Below are positions 24,363-36,033 of a DNA stretch of 43,086 nucleotides, one piece after another. Position numbers and translations under genes: made by a program. Each line of letters starts with the position of its first letter. The first letter of the stretch is position 1. The stretch is taken from positions 1 to 43,086 of the forward strand of contig CADEEC010000006.1 of assembly GCA_902826255.1 (NCBI GenBank), in the 5' to 3' direction. This DNA is from an uncultured Hyphomicrobiales bacterium (lineage in GTDB: Bacteria > Pseudomonadota > Alphaproteobacteria > Rhizobiales > Hyphomicrobiaceae). The notes beneath the pieces were generated by a model. That model saw only the letters and a list, made by a program, of their open reading frames with translations. It was not told where the DNA came from and searched no databases.

Positions 24363-25586
24363 GTGAAGCAACCGGCCGGCACGCCGCACGGAGCCGAACA
24401 CGTTTCCACCACAGACCTTGCCGAACGCCAGCCAGCGGCGGTGCGGCCTTGCGCCTGGGTTGAGCGTATCCAGGTTACCAATTTCCGCAACTACGATGCG
24501 GCACGCCTCGTTACAGGCCCCGAGCCGGTGGTCCTCACCGGGCCCAACGGCTCGGGCAAAACCAATCTGCTGGAGGCCGTTTCGCTCCTGACGTCGGGGC
24601 AGGGACTGCGCCGCGCGCCCTATCCGGAGCTTGCCCGTGTCGGATCGGGTGGATGGGCTGTCGCGGCGCGCATCCACGGCCCCAACGGGCCTGCCGATGT
24701 GGGGACCGGCCTGAAGCCCGATGGCGGCACGCGCTCAGGGCGCATCGTCCGTATCGACGGCGAGGAGCACAGCGGCTCCGGCGTGCTGGCCGACATGCTC
24801 GACATCTTCTGGCTTACGCCGGCCATGGATGGCCTCTTCACGGGGCCGGCATCCGAGCGCCGTCGCTTCCTCGATCGGCTAATCCCGTGCTTCGATCCCG
24901 GTTACCGCGCGCGGCTCGGACAGTTCGAGCGCGCCATGCAGCAGCGCAACCGCCTGCTGGCCGAGGACGTGCGCGAGCCGTCTCGCTTCCACGGATTTGA
25001 GCAGGTGATGGCGGAGACAGGCGTTGCCATCGCTGCCGCACGCATCCATGCCATCGCCGAAATCACGTCGGCCATCGACATGCGGCGGCGCGAAACCGAA
25101 CACTCTGCTTTCCCGTGGGCGGAACTGGCACTGACCGGACGGCTCGAAACAGAACTAAGCGCTTATGCTGCCGTCGATGTAGAGGACACCTACGCCTCGA
25201 CGCTTCAGCAGACCCGCGAACGAGACCGCGCCGCCGGGCGGACGCTCGAAGGTCCGCATCGCTCGGACCTCATCGTTGGCCACGGACCGAAGCAGATGCC
25301 AGCCAGCGTATGCTCAACTGGGGAGCAGAAGGCGCTTCTGGTTGGCCTGATCCTAGCCCATGCCGAGCTCGTCCGCCGGCACAGCAACGGCGTGCCGCCC
25401 ATCCTCCTGCTGGACGAAATCGCGGCCCATCTTGATCCCCTCCGGCGCGCCGCGCTGTTCGACGAGATCGCCGCCCTGGGAAGCCAGGCCTGGATGACAG
25501 GAACGGATCTCGAGGCCTTTTCGGCGCTTGCAGGCCGGGCGCAGTTTCACCATATCCAGGACGGCCGGATCGAGCCTCGAAGCTAG
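24363..25586 (+). CDS. recF: DNA replication and repair protein RecF
   Basis: RecF is an SMC-like ATPase that works with RecO and RecR to load RecA at single-strand gaps. The 407-residue product has VERIQVTNFRNYDAARL followed by Walker A LTGPNGSGKTNLLEA (about 58-72), the signature STGEQKALLVGLILAHAEL (about 318-336) and Walker B PILLLDEIAAHLDPLRR (about 346-362). The GTG start is one base after the dnaN stop, which indicates translational coupling. The first 30 residues (KQPAGTPHGAEHV...) extend beyond the family core. Confidence 0.95.
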   Translation: MKQPAGTPHGAEHVSTTDLAERQPAAVRPCAWVERIQVTNFRNYDAARLVTGPEPVVLTGPNGSGKTNLLEAVSLLTSGQGLRRAPYPELARVGSGGWAVAARIHGPNGPADVGTGLKPDGGTRSGRIVRIDGEEHSGSGVLADMLDIFWLTPAMDGLFTGPASERRRFLDRLIPCFDPGYRARLGQFERAMQQRNRLLAEDVREPSRFHGFEQVMAETGVAIAAARIHAIAEITSAIDMRRRETEHSAFPWAELALTGRLETELSAYAAVDVEDTYASTLQQTRERDRAAGRTLEGPHRSDLIVGHGPKQMPASVCSTGEQKALLVGLILAHAELVRRHSNGVPPILLLDEIAAHLDPLRRAALFDEIAALGSQAWMTGTDLEAFSALAGRAQFHHIQDGRIEPRS

Positions 25587-25637
25587 GCGCCCAGAGCCCC
25601 AGCAACAGACCCTCTAACCAATTGATCCGGGAAGGCT

Positions 25638-25646
25638 TTATCCACC
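25638..25646 (+). promoter_or_regulatory. DnaA-box-like site upstream of gyrB
   Basis: TTATCCACC differs from the DnaA box TTATCCACA at one base. It lies in the 148-bp gap between recF and gyrB, which also holds an AT-rich TATATT (25690-25695) that could be a -10 element and a perfect palindrome TGGACGTCCA (25720-25729) just before the gyrB start. DnaA control of gyrB is possible but inferred. Confidence 0.3.
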
Positions 25647-25719
25647 TGTTTGCACGGCGTTTTCTCGTGCCTTCCAAGATGCTTTGGGATATATTCCGAC
25701 ACGGAAAAAATCCCCCTAA

Positions 25720-28179
<2,460 letters not shown>

Positions 28180-28206
28180 TGGGGACAGGTTCCTAGGCAT
28201 TCCCCG

Positions 28207-30015
28207 TTGGCGCCTCCGCTCATCCAGCTTGCAGGCATTGACCTTACCTTCGGCAGCACGCCGCTGCTGGAGGGCGCGGAGCTGTCGATCTCGCCGGGCG
28301 AGCGCGTGTGCTTGGTCGGCCGTAACGGTTCGGGTAAGTCGACACTGCTCAAGATCGTTGCCGGCCTGATCGAGCCGGACGGCGGCACCCGCTTCGTTCA
28401 ACCGGGCGCCAGCGTGCGCTACCTCCCGCAGGAACCCGACCTGTCGGCTTTTGCCACCACATTGGCCTACGTCGAAAGCGGTCTCGGCCCGTCCGACAAC
28501 CCGTATCAGGCGCGCTATCTCCTTGAGCAGCTGAGCCTTACGGGTGACGAAAGCCCCGCGCATTTGTCCGGCGGCGAAGCGCGCCGTGCCGCGTTGGCGC
28601 ACGTCCTGGCGCCCAATCCCGACATCCTGCTCTTGGACGAGCCGACCAATCACCTCGATTTGCCCGCCATCGAGTGGCTCGAGACGACGCTCGCCCAGCA
28701 GCGCGCAGCCCTTGTGCTGATCTCGCATGATCGCCGCTTTCTGGAATCCCTGTCGCGCACGACTGTCTGGCTGGATCGCGGCCGGACGACCCGCATCGAC
28801 ATCGGCTTCGCGGAGTTCGAGGCCTGGCGCGACCGCAAGCTCGAAGAGGAGGAGGTTGCCCAACACAAGCTCGACCGCAAGATCGCCCGCGAGGAGCACT
28901 GGATGCGCTACGGCGTCACCGCGCGCCGCAAGCGAAACGTCAAGCGGGTCGCCAATCTCCAGGCGCTCCGCCATGCACGGCGCGACTGGCGCAAAGCGAC
29001 CGGCACCGCCGAGATGGCTGTCAGCAACGCCGATGCGTCGGGGGCACTCGTTGTCGAGGCGAAGGAGATTGCCAAATCGTTCGGCGATCTCACCGTCGTC
29101 AAGGATCTTTCGATCCGCATCATGCGCGGCGACCGGCTTGGCGTCGTCGGCCCAAATGGCAGCGGCAAGACCACGCTCGTCGGGCTGCTGACCGGAGCGT
29201 TGGCACCGGACAGCGGGAGCGTGAAGCTCGGCGCCAACCTGGCGGTGGCGAGCCTCGATCAATCGCGCGAGAGCCTCGATCCAAACTGGACGCTGAGCGA
29301 AACGCTCACCGGAGGCCGCGGCGATACCGTGACGGTGGGCGGCACGAGCAAGCACGTCATCGGCTACATGCAGGACTTCCTGTTCTCGCCCCAGCAGGCG
29401 CGTACGCCTCTCAGCGCGCTGTCCGGCGGCGAACGCGGCCGGCTCATGCTGGCCCGCGCACTGGCGAAACCATCAAACGTTCTGGTCCTCGACGAGCCGA
29501 CCAATGATCTCGACCTCGAGACACTCGACGTGCTTGAAGAGATGCTGGCGGGCTACCCAGGAACCGTCATCCTCATCAGCCACGACCGCAGCTTCCTCGA
29601 TCGCACCGTGAACTTCGTCCTCGCGCCCGAGGGCGACGGCCGCTGGACGGAGTATGCCGGCGGCTACTCCGACATGCTCTTGCAGCGCGGCAAAGACCTG
29701 GCGCGCCGGCAGCCGCCGAAGGCTATTGCGGCAGCCTCGACCAAAAACACGCATCAGCGCTCCACGCCGCAGGCAAAACGCAAGCTCAGTTTCAAGGAGA
29801 AGCACGCCCTCGAAGCCCTTCCGAAAGAAATCGAGGCGCTCGACGCGCGCATTGCCGGGCTGAACGGACAACTGACGGATCCAGCTTTCTACGCAAAGGA
29901 CCCCGCGGCCTTCGCCGCCACGACAAAGGCCCTGGCCGAGGCACAAGCCGCACGCGACACCGCGGAGGAGCGATGGCTGGAACTCGAACTGCTGCGCGAA
30001 GAGCTCGAAGGCTGA
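28207..30015 (+). CDS. uup: ABC-F family ATPase (Uup-type)
   Basis: A cytosolic ABC-F protein with two ATPase domains and no membrane part; Uup proteins act on ribosomes or branched DNA. Domain 1: Walker A GRNGSGKST (about 38-46), signature LSGGEARRAALAHVLAPNPDILLLDEPTNHLD. Domain 2: Walker A GPNGSGKTT (about 316-324), signature LSGGERGRLMLARALAKPSNVLVLDEPTNDLD. A C-terminal charged helical domain (SFKEKHALEALPKEIEALDARIAGLNGQL...) typical of Uup closes the 602-residue chain. The start appears to be TTG at 28207, 27 bp after gyrB, with a weak ribosome-binding site. It is convergent with the SMP-30-like gene, 9 bp apart. Confidence 0.92.
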   Translation: MAPPLIQLAGIDLTFGSTPLLEGAELSISPGERVCLVGRNGSGKSTLLKIVAGLIEPDGGTRFVQPGASVRYLPQEPDLSAFATTLAYVESGLGPSDNPYQARYLLEQLSLTGDESPAHLSGGEARRAALAHVLAPNPDILLLDEPTNHLDLPAIEWLETTLAQQRAALVLISHDRRFLESLSRTTVWLDRGRTTRIDIGFAEFEAWRDRKLEEEEVAQHKLDRKIAREEHWMRYGVTARRKRNVKRVANLQALRHARRDWRKATGTAEMAVSNADASGALVVEAKEIAKSFGDLTVVKDLSIRIMRGDRLGVVGPNGSGKTTLVGLLTGALAPDSGSVKLGANLAVASLDQSRESLDPNWTLSETLTGGRGDTVTVGGTSKHVIGYMQDFLFSPQQARTPLSALSGGERGRLMLARALAKPSNVLVLDEPTNDLDLETLDVLEEMLAGYPGTVILISHDRSFLDRTVNFVLAPEGDGRWTEYAGGYSDMLLQRGKDLARRQPPKAIAAASTKNTHQRSTPQAKRKLSFKEKHALEALPKEIEALDARIAGLNGQLTDPAFYAKDPAAFAATTKALAEAQAARDTAEERWLELELLREELEG

Positions 30016-30024
30016 TAACAACTC

Positions 30025-30948
30025 TTACTGATAGCTCAGCCGCAGCCCTGGACGATCCCAGTCAAACGCCGCGAGCCGCCCCGAGCCCGAAAGGGTCACA
30101 TAGGCCGTCCTCATATCCGGCCCGCCGAAGCAGATGTTGGTCGTCATCGGATCGGGCATGGCGACGTGCCGGAGCAGCTTCCCGTCCGGACTGAACACCG
30201 TGATCCCGCCGTTGATCAGCGTCGCCACGCAGATGTTGCCGTCGCCGTCGACAGCCAGACTATCGAACCTCTGGTAGCCGCCAGGCGCACCCAGGAACCG
30301 CGCGCCGTTCACAGACGGCCACCCTTCGCGCTTCACCACGCCGGGCTCGAGAATATCCATGGCCCACAGCCGCGCCGACTCCGTCTCTGCAAAGTACAGC
30401 GTTTTGCCGTCCGGCGAGAGCCCGCACCCATTGGGCGTGATAGACGGAAACGCGACCGGCTTGATCAGGCTGCCGTCGGCCTTGGCGTAGTAAACCGCGC
30501 CACGATCCATGTCGCGCGACCTGCTCTTGCCCAGGTCCGTGAAATAGAAGCCCCCGTGCGCATCGAAGACGATGTCGTTGGGGCCTTTCAGCGGATGGCC
30601 TTGGCAATCGCTATAGAGCGTCTCGATGCGCCCGGTAGTGAGGTCGACGCGCTCGATACGGCCACCCGAATAGTCCTTTGCCTGTCCGGTCGGGACCAGA
30701 CCCACGCCGGGCAGCTCATGCCAGGTGAAGCCGCCATTGTTGCAGACATAAGCCTTGCCGTCGGGCCCGATCGCCGCGCCGTTAGGCCCGCCCGTATGCT
30801 GCGCTACCGTCGTCCTGGTTCCGTCGGCGCCAATCCGCGTCAGGCGCTGGGCCTCGATCTCAACGAGGAGAACGCTGCCGTCCGCCATGGCGACCGGGCC
30901 CTCAGGAAACCTCAGCCCCTCGGCCAGCACACTAAGCTTCGGTTCCAT
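30025..30948 (-). CDS. SMP-30/gluconolactonase/LRE family protein
   Basis: A six-bladed beta-propeller of about 307 residues from the SMP-30/gluconolactonase/luciferin-regenerating-enzyme family, lactonase-like hydrolases that use a divalent metal. Recognisable blocks are LRFPEGPVAMADGSVLLVEI (metal-ligand Glu), GGPNGAAIGPDGKAYVCNNGG, GPNDIVFDAHGGFYFTDLGKS, TPNGCGLSPDGKTLYFAETES and DSLAVDGDGNICVATLINGGI. The substrate is unknown; sugar lactones are usual for the family. I start it at the ATG at 30948 with GAGGAA six bases upstream; an in-frame codon at 30969 lacks support. No signal peptide is seen, so it is probably cytosolic. Confidence 0.88.
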   Translation of the reverse strand: MEPKLSVLAEGLRFPEGPVAMADGSVLLVEIEAQRLTRIGADGTRTTVAQHTGGPNGAAIGPDGKAYVCNNGGFTWHELPGVGLVPTGQAKDYSGGRIERVDLTTGRIETLYSDCQGHPLKGPNDIVFDAHGGFYFTDLGKSRSRDMDRGAVYYAKADGSLIKPVAFPSITPNGCGLSPDGKTLYFAETESARLWAMDILEPGVVKREGWPSVNGARFLGAPGGYQRFDSLAVDGDGNICVATLINGGITVFSPDGKLLRHVAMPDPMTTNICFGGPDMRTAYVTLSGSGRLAAFDWDRPGLRLSYQ

Positions 30949-31127
30949 CAGCGCTTCCTCGTTTTGCACTCAATTCAATCGACCATAGGCGGAGCATGAC
31001 GCCAAGGCCACGCTCGCGCCGGAAACGTCTGCCCCCTCACTTGCCAGACGCCGGAGTTCGGGCGCAGCTTGGTGCACGCAGCGCGAGCTGTTAGTTTGCC
31101 GTGCCTGTTTGAGACGGAGGGATCGCC

Positions 31128-31430
31128 GTGGTTCGCACCATTCTTGCCGCCGGCAACATGATCACGGCGTTTATCCTCGCGATCCTGACAATCATCTTCC
31201 TCGGTCTCAACTATCCGCCGGCAGTTTCGGCCTCCCTGCGCTGGGCGCGAAGTGCAAAGGACGTCATCACCGGCACCGGGCTCAATCCCAGCTACAACGT
31301 GTGGCTTGAGTTTCTCCTGGAGGATCGCCAGCTCGTCTTCATCGGCTTCACGATCATCATGCGCATGCTTCTCGCACTGGTCACCTACACCGGCATGCGC
31401 ATCCGTGACCGCGTGCGCGGATACGATTAG
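31128..31430 (+). CDS. Small membrane protein, two predicted helices
   Basis: A 100-residue hypothetical protein. Hydrophobic segments are at about 8-30 (GNMITAFILAILTIIFLGLNY) and 70-90 (LVFIGFTIIMRMLLALVTYTGM), joined by a polar loop (SASLRWARSAKDVITGTGLNPSYNVWLEFLLED) and ending in a basic tail (RIRDRVRGYD). It starts at a GTG (31128) with a good GGAGGGATC ribosome-binding site. It lies upstream of the penicillin-binding protein gene on the same strand with a 133-bp gap holding a CtrA box, so it is probably a separate transcript. No family recognised. Confidence 0.6.
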   Translation: MVRTILAAGNMITAFILAILTIIFLGLNYPPAVSASLRWARSAKDVITGTGLNPSYNVWLEFLLEDRQLVFIGFTIIMRMLLALVTYTGMRIRDRVRGYD

Positions 31431-31461
31431 TCCCCGGTCAAATCCAGCCCCATCGCCGATA

Positions 31462-31477
31462 GTTAACTGCCGATTAA
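31462..31477 (-). promoter_or_regulatory. CtrA box upstream of the class A PBP gene
   Basis: Read on the minus strand, CTTAATCGGCAGTTAAC contains TTAA, seven bases and TTAAC, a perfect match to the CtrA consensus; on the plus strand it is TTAACTGCCGATTAA. It occupies 31462-31477, about 87 bases before the PBP start at 31564, in a region free of other features. CtrA is the cell-cycle master regulator of alphaproteobacteria. Confidence 0.55.
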
Positions 31478-31563
31478 GCATCCGTCGCCTAGCGTGGGCC
31501 GCACGGGCCGGCCCTGCCGTTGCCGCGTACTTTGGTCATTGCTTGTGACGAGTTACGAGGCCA

Positions 31564-33570
31564 ATGGGGCTCTTCGATCAACCGCGGAAAAAACCTGCCC
31601 GCCGGGCAGCGAAGAAATCCGCGCGACGCGACAAGAAGCCCGTGACATGGGAGTTCCGGCTCCTGGTCCTGCTGCCCATGTACCTTCTCGCGCTCGGTGG
31701 CCTCGGTATCGGCGGCGCGTTCGTCTACTACACCACCACCATTCCCGATCCGATGGCGCTGCGCCACAAGGAGAACGCGCCCGTTGTCCGCCTGCTGGCG
31801 CGCGACGGCTCGGTGCTGGCGGAGCGCGGAGGGGCGGCACCCTATATTCCAGTTGACCTCCTGCCCCGCCACCTCGTCGATGCCGTTCTCGCCATCGAGG
31901 ATCGCCGCTTCTTCTCGCACCGCGGCATAGATCCCAGCGGCCTTGGACGCGCCATCCTGACAAACCTTCGCGCGGGCCGGTTCGCGCAGGGCGGCTCGAC
32001 CATCACCCAGCAGCTCGCCAAGAACATGTTTCTTACGCCCGAACGCACGCTCTGGCGCAAGTTCGAAGAGCTTATTCTGTCGCTCTGGCTCGAGCTGCGG
32101 CTGAGCAAGCCAGACATCCTCGAGCTCTACCTGAACCGCGTCTACTTCGGTGCGGGTGCATATGGCGTTGAGTCGGCCTCCCGGCGCTTCTTCAACAAGG
32201 GTGCCAAAGACGTCACGATGGCAGAAGCCGCCGTGCTCGCGGGCCTGTTGAAGGCACCCTCCAAGTATTCGCCGGCCTGGAACCCTGGTCGCGCACGCGC
32301 GCGTGCCGAGGAAGTTCTTGCCGCCATGGTGGAGGCAGGTTTCGTCACGCCCATCGATGGCGTCCTCAACGCCATCGCCGAGGTGCGCTTCGCCCCGCCC
32401 AAGGTGATGCGCGGGGAGACCGGCGTCGAATACGCCGTCGACGCGGCGTTGGATCGCCTGCCATCTCTCATCGCCGCTGACGACCGCGAGATCATCGTCG
32501 AGACGACCATCGATGCCAGCCTGCAGCGGCGGGCCCAGCAGCTCGTCCAGGATGCAATCACGGCCGAGGGCAGCAAACAGGACGCGAGCCAAGCCGCCCT
32601 GGTGGTGCTCGATACCGATGGCGGCATCACCGTGATTGTTGGCGGCCGTTCTTACGGCGACAGCCAGTTCAACCGCGCCATCCGGGCGAAACGGCAGCCC
32701 GGCTCCGCCTACAAGCCGTTCGTGTACCTGGTAGCCTTGGAGCATGGCCTGACGCCCGACAGTCTGGTGCTCGACGCGCCCATTGTAGCCAAAGGCTGGA
32801 CGCCCACGAACTACGACGGCAGGTATCGCGGGCAGGTCACGCTGCGCGAAGCGCTGGCGCGCTCGATCAACACCGTCGCCATCCGCCTCAACATGACCTA
32901 TGGCCCGCGCAAGGCGGCGGAGGCGGGCTATCGCCTTGGCATCCGCTCCGAGCTTCGTCCCGATGCCACGCTGGCACTCGGAACGTCCGAAGTAACCCTG
33001 ATGGAGCTGTCCGGAGCATACGGCGCCCTTGCCACCGGCGGACGGATGGTCGAGCCGCACGTCATCAAGCGCGTGAAAACCAGTTCCGGCCGCGTCCTGT
33101 ATCAGCGGCCTCCCGAGAAAAAGAAGAGCGTGATTGCGCTTCAGCACGTCGGCGCGCTCAACGACATGCTCAACGCAGTGCTCGTGTCGGGAACGGGCAA
33201 GCGCGCCGCCATCGCCTCGCACCCCGCAGGCGGCAAGACCGGAACGACGCAGGATTTCCGCGATGCCTGGTTCGTCGGTTACACGGCTCACTACGTCGGT
33301 GGCGTCTGGGTCGGGAACGACGACCGCAGCCCTATGAACAACGTCATGGGTGGCGGCCTCCCCTCGAAGCTCTGGCATGAAGTGATGACGGTCGCGCACG
33401 AGGGCAAGACGCCGACGCCGCTTCCCGGCACCATGCCGGCCGCGCCGCTGGCGTCGGCAGCCAGCGATGCCATGAAATTGCCGGCAGGAGCGCCCCAGCC
33501 GTGGGCCACATCGGTGCGCACCGGCGGCGAAAGGCGCACGCCGTTGATATCGAGCGACTCTTTGAACTAG
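31564..33570 (+). CDS. Class A penicillin-binding protein (PBP1A family)
   Basis: A bifunctional peptidoglycan synthase of 668 residues. A basic cytoplasmic tail (1-28) and one transmembrane helix (about 32-57) anchor it. The GT51 glycosyltransferase domain carries AIEDRRFFSHRGID (catalytic Glu112), GGSTITQQLAKN and LYLNRVYFGAGAYGVE. The transpeptidase domain has SxxK at SAYK (Ser381, Lys384), SxN at SIN (ARSINTVAIRL) and KTG in AGGKTGTTQDF. It lacks the long extra OB-fold (ODD) insert of E. coli PBP1A, which puts it closer to the short class A type of about 650-700 residues. GAGG precedes the ATG. A CtrA box upstream suggests cell-cycle control. Confidence 0.92.
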   Translation: MGLFDQPRKKPARRAAKKSARRDKKPVTWEFRLLVLLPMYLLALGGLGIGGAFVYYTTTIPDPMALRHKENAPVVRLLARDGSVLAERGGAAPYIPVDLLPRHLVDAVLAIEDRRFFSHRGIDPSGLGRAILTNLRAGRFAQGGSTITQQLAKNMFLTPERTLWRKFEELILSLWLELRLSKPDILELYLNRVYFGAGAYGVESASRRFFNKGAKDVTMAEAAVLAGLLKAPSKYSPAWNPGRARARAEEVLAAMVEAGFVTPIDGVLNAIAEVRFAPPKVMRGETGVEYAVDAALDRLPSLIAADDREIIVETTIDASLQRRAQQLVQDAITAEGSKQDASQAALVVLDTDGGITVIVGGRSYGDSQFNRAIRAKRQPGSAYKPFVYLVALEHGLTPDSLVLDAPIVAKGWTPTNYDGRYRGQVTLREALARSINTVAIRLNMTYGPRKAAEAGYRLGIRSELRPDATLALGTSEVTLMELSGAYGALATGGRMVEPHVIKRVKTSSGRVLYQRPPEKKKSVIALQHVGALNDMLNAVLVSGTGKRAAIASHPAGGKTGTTQDFRDAWFVGYTAHYVGGVWVGNDDRSPMNNVMGGGLPSKLWHEVMTVAHEGKTPTPLPGTMPAAPLASAASDAMKLPAGAPQPWATSVRTGGERRTPLISSDSLN

Positions 33571-33612
33571 AGAGGAGCTAGAGAGCCGGCCAACGCGATC
33601 CGCGGGCCAGAG

Positions 33613-34365
33613 CTATTGTGCGGGTGCACCGTACCTGTGCAAGTCTGGCCCGTGCGTCCTGAGCCAGCGCTTTGCCTCTTCCAGCCGCGGCATGCTTCGC
33701 GCAACGTGCTTCCAGAAGCGCGGCCCGTGGTTCATTTCCAGCAGATGGGCCACCTCATGCGCCGCCACGTAGTCGAGCACGTGTGCGGGCGCGAGGATCA
33801 ACCGCCAGGAAAAGGACAGCAGTCCATCGGCCGTGCAGGAGCCCCAGCGGCTGGTCTGATCGCGCAGCGTAATGCTGCGCGGCTTTGCGCCAAGCGACTT
33901 GGCGTGCGTGGCCACCTGTGCGTCGAGATCGGCGCGGGCCTGCTCGACCAGCCAGTCGCGCAGCCGGCGCGGCGCGTGTTCCACGCGGCCGGCGACGTTG
34001 AGCTGCGGCAACCCGCGCCCGTTCGCCTCGGGCCAGACGACAGCGCTGCCCCGCATCGGCCCCTTGAAAACGACGCGGTGCATCACCCCGCGCAAGGGAA
34101 TGCGTGCGCCGTCGGCAAACGGCACAGGCGACGGCACGCGGCCGAGCCGATCGCGCACCCAGTCGAGATTGTTCTTGAGGAACCGGCCGGCCTCCTCCAT
34201 CCGGCATTCAGCCGGCACGGTGACGATGACGGCGCGGCGCGTCTTGCTCACGCGCAGCGTCAACCGGCGCGCAGCAGGATGACGCCGCACTTCGATCGGC
34301 GCCCCGAGTGCTTCAAGCTCGAGCTCACTCTTCAAAGACTTCTTCTGCCCTCTTCGGGTCGGCAT
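33613..34365 (-). CDS. YgjP-like zinc metallopeptidase (M48/WLM-related, DUF45)
   Basis: About 250 residues of the YgjP/DUF45 family (PF01863). The zinc motif is HEVAHLLEMNHGPRFWKHV (HExxH plus a downstream His), preceded by the family block KPRSITLRDQTSRWGSCTADGLLSFSWRLILAPAHVLDYVAAHEVAHL. A conserved N-terminal EVRRHPAARRLTLRVSKTRRAVIVTVP is also typical. Members are presumed cytosolic proteases or hydrolases with no proven substrate. I chose the ATG at 34365 because AGGAG lies eight bases upstream; the frame is open to 34533 but that part has no family match. It is convergent with the penicillin-binding protein gene, 42 bp apart. Confidence 0.85.
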   Translation of the reverse strand: MPTRRGQKKSLKSELELEALGAPIEVRRHPAARRLTLRVSKTRRAVIVTVPAECRMEEAGRFLKNNLDWVRDRLGRVPSPVPFADGARIPLRGVMHRVVFKGPMRGSAVVWPEANGRGLPQLNVAGRVEHAPRRLRDWLVEQARADLDAQVATHAKSLGAKPRSITLRDQTSRWGSCTADGLLSFSWRLILAPAHVLDYVAAHEVAHLLEMNHGPRFWKHVARSMPRLEEAKRWLRTHGPDLHRYGAPAQ

Positions 34366-34541
34366 CCACATTGCTCCTGCCGTCCGCAGACCCCACTGCA
34401 CGCGCCAGCTCACTCGAAGCGCGCATGTCTTGTATCTGGGTAGCAAATTTCTCGCGCTGTCGTCAGCAGCGATCAGACACGCCGCATGATACACAACCTT
34501 CATGTGGCGTGATCGCGACAGAGTGCGCAGCAAGACGTTCT

Positions 34542-35885
34542 TCAGATGCGATTTGCGAAACTGAATGCAAGAGCTTCCAACTCCTGCGCTCTCTGTCCTC
34601 GCCGCGGCATCTTTGCCATGTGCTCGAGCTGAGCGATGGAAAGATCAGTGCTTGCGCAGGGATCGTGCGCGCGCATGAACTGCGCCATGCGCGGCGCGAT
34701 CTGGGCGCGGAACCGCGCACCGTTGAAGATGCCATAGTGCCCGACCCTGGGGCACTCGAGATGCGCGCGCTTCTCGGGCGCAATACTCGTACACAAATCG
34801 TGTGCAGCTCTGCATTGACCGGTGCCGGTGATATCGTCCTTCTCACCCTCGATCGTCATCAGGCCTGGGCGCGAGATGGCAGCGGGCTGAATTGAGCGAC
34901 CCCGATACGTCATGAGGCCGCGCGGCATGAGATGGCGGACAAACACCGTATCCACGGTCTGCAGATAGAATTCTGCCGTCAGATCCATTACCGCCAGGTA
35001 CTCGTCGTAGAACTCGCGGTGTTTCTCCGCGGAGTCGCCGTCACCTCTGACGAGGTGCAGGAACATGTCCTTGTGCGCCTGCATATGGCGATCAAGGTTC
35101 ATGGTCATGAAGCCAGACAGCTGCAGGAAGCCCGGATAAACCTGCCGCCCACGGCCGGGGCGGGACCATGGCACGTTGGTGATCACGTTGCGCCGGAACC
35201 AGTCGGTGCCCCGTTGCTCGGCAAGCTTGTTGACGACCGTTGGATTGATCCGCGTGTCGATCGGTCCGCCGGCGAGCATCAGCGACAGCGGGACATTGGG
35301 ATCGCCTTCGGCCTCCATCAACGCGGTCGCTGCAAGAACCGGCACCGACGGCTGGCAGACGGCGAACACATGGATGTCGCCGCCGAAGAATTTGAAGATG
35401 TCTCTCATCACGTCGACGTAGTCGTCGAGATCGAAGCGGCCGGCCGACAGCGGCAGATCGCGCGCGTCCTGCCAATCGGTGATGTAGACGTCGTGGTCAG
35501 GGAGGAACGTTTCGACCGTGCCACGGAGAAGCGTCGCAAAATGGCCCGACATGGGCGCGACCAACAGAAGCCTCGGGTGGGTCGCAGCGCGCTCAGGACT
35601 GATCTCGCGCTTGAAGTGGAGAAGATTGCAGATCGGCCGCTGCCAAACGACCTCCTCGGTGACTCGCACCGGCCGGCGATCGATCAGCGTGTGGTGAAGC
35701 CCGAAGACCGGCTTGTCGTAGCGGCGCGTTGCGCGCTCGAACACCTCGCACGCCGCAACGGCATTACGCCCGAGCGCGGTATGCGTCAGTGGATTGAATG
35801 GATTGAAGAACAGCCGGCAGGAATCTGCAGCTACGCGCGCGGGCCGCATCGCAGCGTGCCCAAGCTCATACCAGTGGTAGAGCAC
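34542..35885 (-). CDS. phaZ: Intracellular polyhydroxyalkanoate depolymerase
   Basis: This cytosolic enzyme hydrolyses stored poly-3-hydroxybutyrate granules to hydroxybutyrate. The 447-residue protein has the alpha/beta-hydrolase fold with the characteristic nucleophile Cys177 in FAVCQPSVP, where other hydrolases have Ser, and a C-terminal catalytic His in PRVGHYGIFNGARFR. Blocks VAPMSGHFATLLRGTVETFLPDHDVYITDWQDARDLPLSAGRFDLDDYVD and GGPIDTRINPTVVN are strongly conserved in the PhaZ family. It starts at a GTG (35885) with AAGGGGG nine bases upstream. It implies that the organism makes PHA, though no synthase lies in this window. Confidence 0.93.
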   Translation of the reverse strand: MLYHWYELGHAAMRPARVAADSCRLFFNPFNPLTHTALGRNAVAACEVFERATRRYDKPVFGLHHTLIDRRPVRVTEEVVWQRPICNLLHFKREISPERAATHPRLLLVAPMSGHFATLLRGTVETFLPDHDVYITDWQDARDLPLSAGRFDLDDYVDVMRDIFKFFGGDIHVFAVCQPSVPVLAATALMEAEGDPNVPLSLMLAGGPIDTRINPTVVNKLAEQRGTDWFRRNVITNVPWSRPGRGRQVYPGFLQLSGFMTMNLDRHMQAHKDMFLHLVRGDGDSAEKHREFYDEYLAVMDLTAEFYLQTVDTVFVRHLMPRGLMTYRGRSIQPAAISRPGLMTIEGEKDDITGTGQCRAAHDLCTSIAPEKRAHLECPRVGHYGIFNGARFRAQIAPRMAQFMRAHDPCASTDLSIAQLEHMAKMPRRGQRAQELEALAFSFANRI

Positions 35886-36033
35886 TTATGATGCCCCCTT
35901 TGTGTCCCAGCGCTCGCACACGCAGCACGTGCGCCAACCCTTTGCCGACGGGTATGTCTTAGCTTGCCCCATGGGCAATTTGCACCGATTCGTGAACAAC
36001 TTGAAGGCCTGCGTGGCTTCTTGGCAACACAGG

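Noticed and set aside
31489..33399. A 636-codon minus-strand frame opposite the penicillin-binding protein gene
   Set aside because: Shadow frame; all motifs lie on the plus strand.
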